The notes beneath the pieces were generated by a model that did no database searches, had not been told where the DNA came from, and was given only the letters and a program-made list of their open reading frames with translations. This document shows, one piece after another, positions 61,979-64,000 of a DNA stretch of 64,000 nt. The DNA comes from VXYL01 sp965199945. GTDB taxonomy: Bacteria > Pseudomonadota > Gammaproteobacteria > Pseudomonadales > Azotimanducaceae. Position 1 is the first letter of the stretch. Each line of letters starts with the position of its first letter. The stretch is from assembly GCA_965199945.1 (NCBI GenBank), contig OZ241354.1, positions 1,178,001 to 1,242,000 on the forward strand, given 5' to 3'. The position numbers and the translations under genes were made by a program.

Positions 61979-64000
61979 CCCTGGGCTTCGCCGCGCGCGA
62001 CGTCCTCGGCCGACATGCCGAGCCAATCGCCGAGCACCGCGGCGTTGTCTTCGCCGACCCGCCGCGTTCTTCGATACGCCGCGTCGGGCGCGTCCTTGAA
62101 GCGGATGGGCAGGCGGTCGGCGTAGGTGGCGCCGAGCACCGGGTGCTCTTCGTCGATGCGCAGCACGAAATCCCGGTGGCGCAGTTGCGGATCGCGTTCG
62201 ACGAGGTCGAGGCCGGTCTGCACCACCCCGGCCGGCACGCCGCTCGCTTGGCAGCGCCGCATCACGTCTTCCGCCGCAAGGCCGCGCGTCCACTCGGCGA
62301 TGCGCTCGTCGAGGATGGGCGACGACGCCCGCCCTTGCGCCGTTGCCAATGCTTCGTCCGCCGCCCAAGCCGGCTCGCCCATGACCTGCTTGAGCGCCTG
62401 CCATTGCGCATCCGTCATGCAGGCGATGGCTACCCAGCGTTCGTCGGCGGTCGTATCGGAGCCCTCAGCTGGGGAGCGCGAGGGGCTCGCCCCTCGCATG
62501 AAAGAGCCCTCAGCTGGGGAGCGCGAGGGGCTTGCCCCTCGCATGAAAGAACCGCGCTGGCACGGATAGCAGCCGTGCGGCGCCGCGCAGTCGTGGGGCA
62601 GGCGATTGCCGCACGGGCCGTCGGCATGGCCGCTGGCGAAATAGCGCAGCAAGCTGGGCCCGGCGAGGTTCACGCCCACCTCGAACTGCGACAGGTCGAT
62701 GCGCTGGCCGCGGCCGCTGCGGCGGCGCGCTTCGAGGGCGGCCAGAATGGCCACCGCGCCGTGCAGACCGGCGCAGTGGTCGTTGTAGGAAAAGCCGATG
62801 CCGATGTCCTGGCGGCCGGGCACGCTCGTCAAGTGAGTGAGGCCGGCCAGCGCGTGGATGGTCGGCGCGTAGGTGACGAACTTCGACCACGGGCCGCTGT
62901 CTCCCATGCCGGACATCTGCACGTAGATGGCCTTCGGATTGTCCGCGCGCACGTCGTCGAAGCCGACGCCCCAGCGCTTGAGCACGCCGACCGAGAAGTT
63001 GTCGATCACCACATCCGCGGCGATGCACAGCCGCTTGCACAGGGCGCGGCTCTCGGCGCGCGCCATGTCCAGCGCCAGCGCCCGCTTGTTGCGGTTCCAC
63101 ATCGCGTAGTAGATGCCGTCCGGCGCGTTCGGCCCGGCGCGGGTGGCGGAGTTCACCTTCACCACGTCGGCGCCGAGATCGGCCAGGATGCGCGTGGCGA
63201 AGGGCCCGGCCAGCACATGGGTGAAGTCCAGGATGCGCAGACCGGCCAGCGGCCGTGCGTCTCCTCCTTGCGCGGGAGCGTCTTGGGCGCCAGCCGGCGA
63301 CGACGGCTGCGCGCCGCTCGTGCGCGGCGCGTCATCCTCACGCAGCGCGTCCTGCTGACGCAGCGCGTCATTCTGACGCGGGGCGAATCCCTCCGCCGCG
63401 CGCGCCGGGCCGGCCTGCCACGGCGTGTCGCTGAATCGGTAGGGCGCGCCGGGGCCGCGCACGGCGACGTCGCCGAAGCGGTACGTCTGCCACCAGCCGC
63501 GCGCTTCCAGCTGCGGATTCCCGGCCACCTTGTCCACCGGCAGCACCCAGCCGTAGGGCGAGTGGCGCTCCTGTGCCTCGAAGAAGAGCTGCTCGACGTC
63601 GCGCGTCGCCACCCAGTCGCGCAGCGTCTGCATGAAGCGGTCGATGTAGGCCCGGCGATTGGCCGGTTCCTGGTACTTCGGGTCGAGCAGATCCTGCTGC
63701 GCCTCCTGCTCGACGAGCCAGACCAGCTGATTGTCGAAGCTCGGCGTCGGCGTCACCATGATGCTGCCGCCCTTGGCCGCCATCACCTCGTAGGCGTTCG
63801 ACCAGTGGCGGCTGCCGCGCCGCTCCAGCACCGGGCCGGCGGCATTCGGCAGCTTGTCCTGGTAGACCACCCACATGAGCACGTGCTCCAGGCACGAGGC
63901 GATGCTCTCGTGGACGGAGACCGTGCCGTGGTCGCCGATCCCCGTGCGCCGCTGGCGATGGAGGGCGGCGAGCACGGCGATGGCCGCGTAGGCGCCGGAA
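61966..64000 (-). CDS. Tandem two-domain class III CoA-transferase (N-terminus off window)
   Basis: At least 678 residues are visible and the gene continues past the right edge. The first part is the C-terminal half of one CaiB domain. A low-complexity linker follows (repeated DALR/DAPR near 63295-63375), then a complete second CaiB domain from PLAGLRILDFTHVLAGPFAT, with GADVVKVN, NRNKRALALDMARAESRALC, FSVGVLKRWGVGFDDVRADN and GRGQRIDLSQFEVGVN. The second domain is interrupted by a duplicated 15-residue insert (62459-62548). Fused double CoA-transferases of this kind act on unknown acids. Confidence 0.85.
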   Translation of the reverse strand, partial: SGAYAAIAVLAALHRQRRTGIGDHGTVSVHESIASCLEHVLMWVVYQDKLPNAAGPVLERRGSRHWSNAYEVMAAKGGSIMVTPTPSFDNQLVWLVEQEAQQDLLDPKYQEPANRRAYIDRFMQTLRDWVATRDVEQLFFEAQERHSPYGWVLPVDKVAGNPQLEARGWWQTYRFGDVAVRGPGAPYRFSDTPWQAGPARAAEGFAPRQNDALRQQDALREDDAPRTSGAQPSSPAGAQDAPAQGGDARPLAGLRILDFTHVLAGPFATRILADLGADVVKVNSATRAGPNAPDGIYYAMWNRNKRALALDMARAESRALCKRLCIAADVVIDNFSVGVLKRWGVGFDDVRADNPKAIYVQMSGMGDSGPWSKFVTYAPTIHALAGLTHLTSVPGRQDIGIGFSYNDHCAGLHGAVAILAALEARRRSGRGQRIDLSQFEVGVNLAGPSLLRYFASGHADGPCGNRLPHDCAAPHGCYPCQRGSFMRGASPSRSPAEGSFMRGASPSRSPAEGSDTTADERWVAIACMTDAQWQALKQVMGEPAWAADEALATAQGRASSPILDERIAEWTRGLAAEDVMRRCQASGVPAGVVQTGLDLVERDPQLRHRDFVLRIDEEHPVLGATYADRLPIRFKDAPDAAYRRTRRVGEDNAAVLGDWLGMSAEDVARGEAQGYLA
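62459..62548 (-). repeat. Two 45-bp tandem palindromic units inside a coding sequence
   Basis: The units 62459-62503 and 62504-62548 differ by one base. Each contains a perfect 8-bp stem (GCGAGGGG/CCCCTCGC, 62478-62497 in unit 1) and starts GAGCCCTCAGC. On the coding strand each gives 15 residues, GSFMRGASPSRSPAE, keeping the frame. A 19-bp relative (18/19 match) is at 49141-49159, outside any gene. Confidence 0.85.

Overview
The window is high-GC DNA from a Gram-negative bacterium, most likely an uncultured gammaproteobacterium. The case rests on gene order. From about 0.3 to 27.5 kb it follows the conserved comEC - lpxK - kdsB - murB - rne/rluC - maf - yceD - rpmF - plsX - fabD - fabG - acpP - fabF - mltG - tmk - holB neighbourhood known from Pseudomonas and enterics. 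Several genes have been inserted into it (clpB, a DUF433/DUF5615 toxin-antitoxin pair, two tandem PQQ-type sugar dehydrogenases, an AlkB-like dioxygenase), and fabH and pabC are missing from their usual places. LPS genes (msbA, lpxK, kdsB) confirm an outer membrane.

Layout. 0-6 kb: DUF2062 fragment, comEC, clpB and the toxin-antitoxin pair. 6-10 kb: an msbA-lpxK gene fusion overlapping kdsB. 10-15 kb: two sugar dehydrogenases from a tandem duplication, an AlkB-like gene and murB. 15-19.7 kb: rne and rluC diverging from a long shared intergenic region, then maf. 19.7-27.5 kb: the fatty-acid/ribosome/replication run from yceD to holB. 27.5-35.3 kb: an accessory region with an IS4-type element inserted in a poly-C tract at the 5' end of a giant Ig-repeat surface protein gene, that gene with a 3' frameshift, a broken DUF433 gene and tRNA-Leu(UAA). 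35.4-44 kb: an oxidoreductase, a STAS protein, and a minus-strand operon in which rpoD is followed by a response-regulator/PP2C phosphatase, an RsbW-like kinase, a periplasmic binding protein and a sensor kinase. Together these form a complete partner-switching pathway.

44-50 kb: ferredoxin, MATE exporter, a GFA-family protein, then a three-gene redox cassette: a GPP34 domain fused to a membrane domain with two histidine pairs typical of a diheme cytochrome b, an undecaheme-type cytochrome c, and a DUF3365 haem protein. 50-53 kb: a decayed transposase and an McrBC restriction system. 53-57.5 kb: a small secreted protein, dinB and a SelD fused to an FAD-dependent NADH dehydrogenase-like domain. 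57.7-64 kb: a small membrane protein, a CmcJ/NvfI-type oxidoreductase, three class III (CaiB-type) CoA-transferases and a HicB-like protein. The last CoA-transferase is a two-domain fusion that runs off the right edge and carries an in-frame palindromic repeat.

Most promising for follow-up: the GPP34-cytochrome b/multihaem cassette, the rpoD-linked partner-switching operon, the IS-interrupted surface protein with its poly-C tract, and the MsbA-LpxK fusion.
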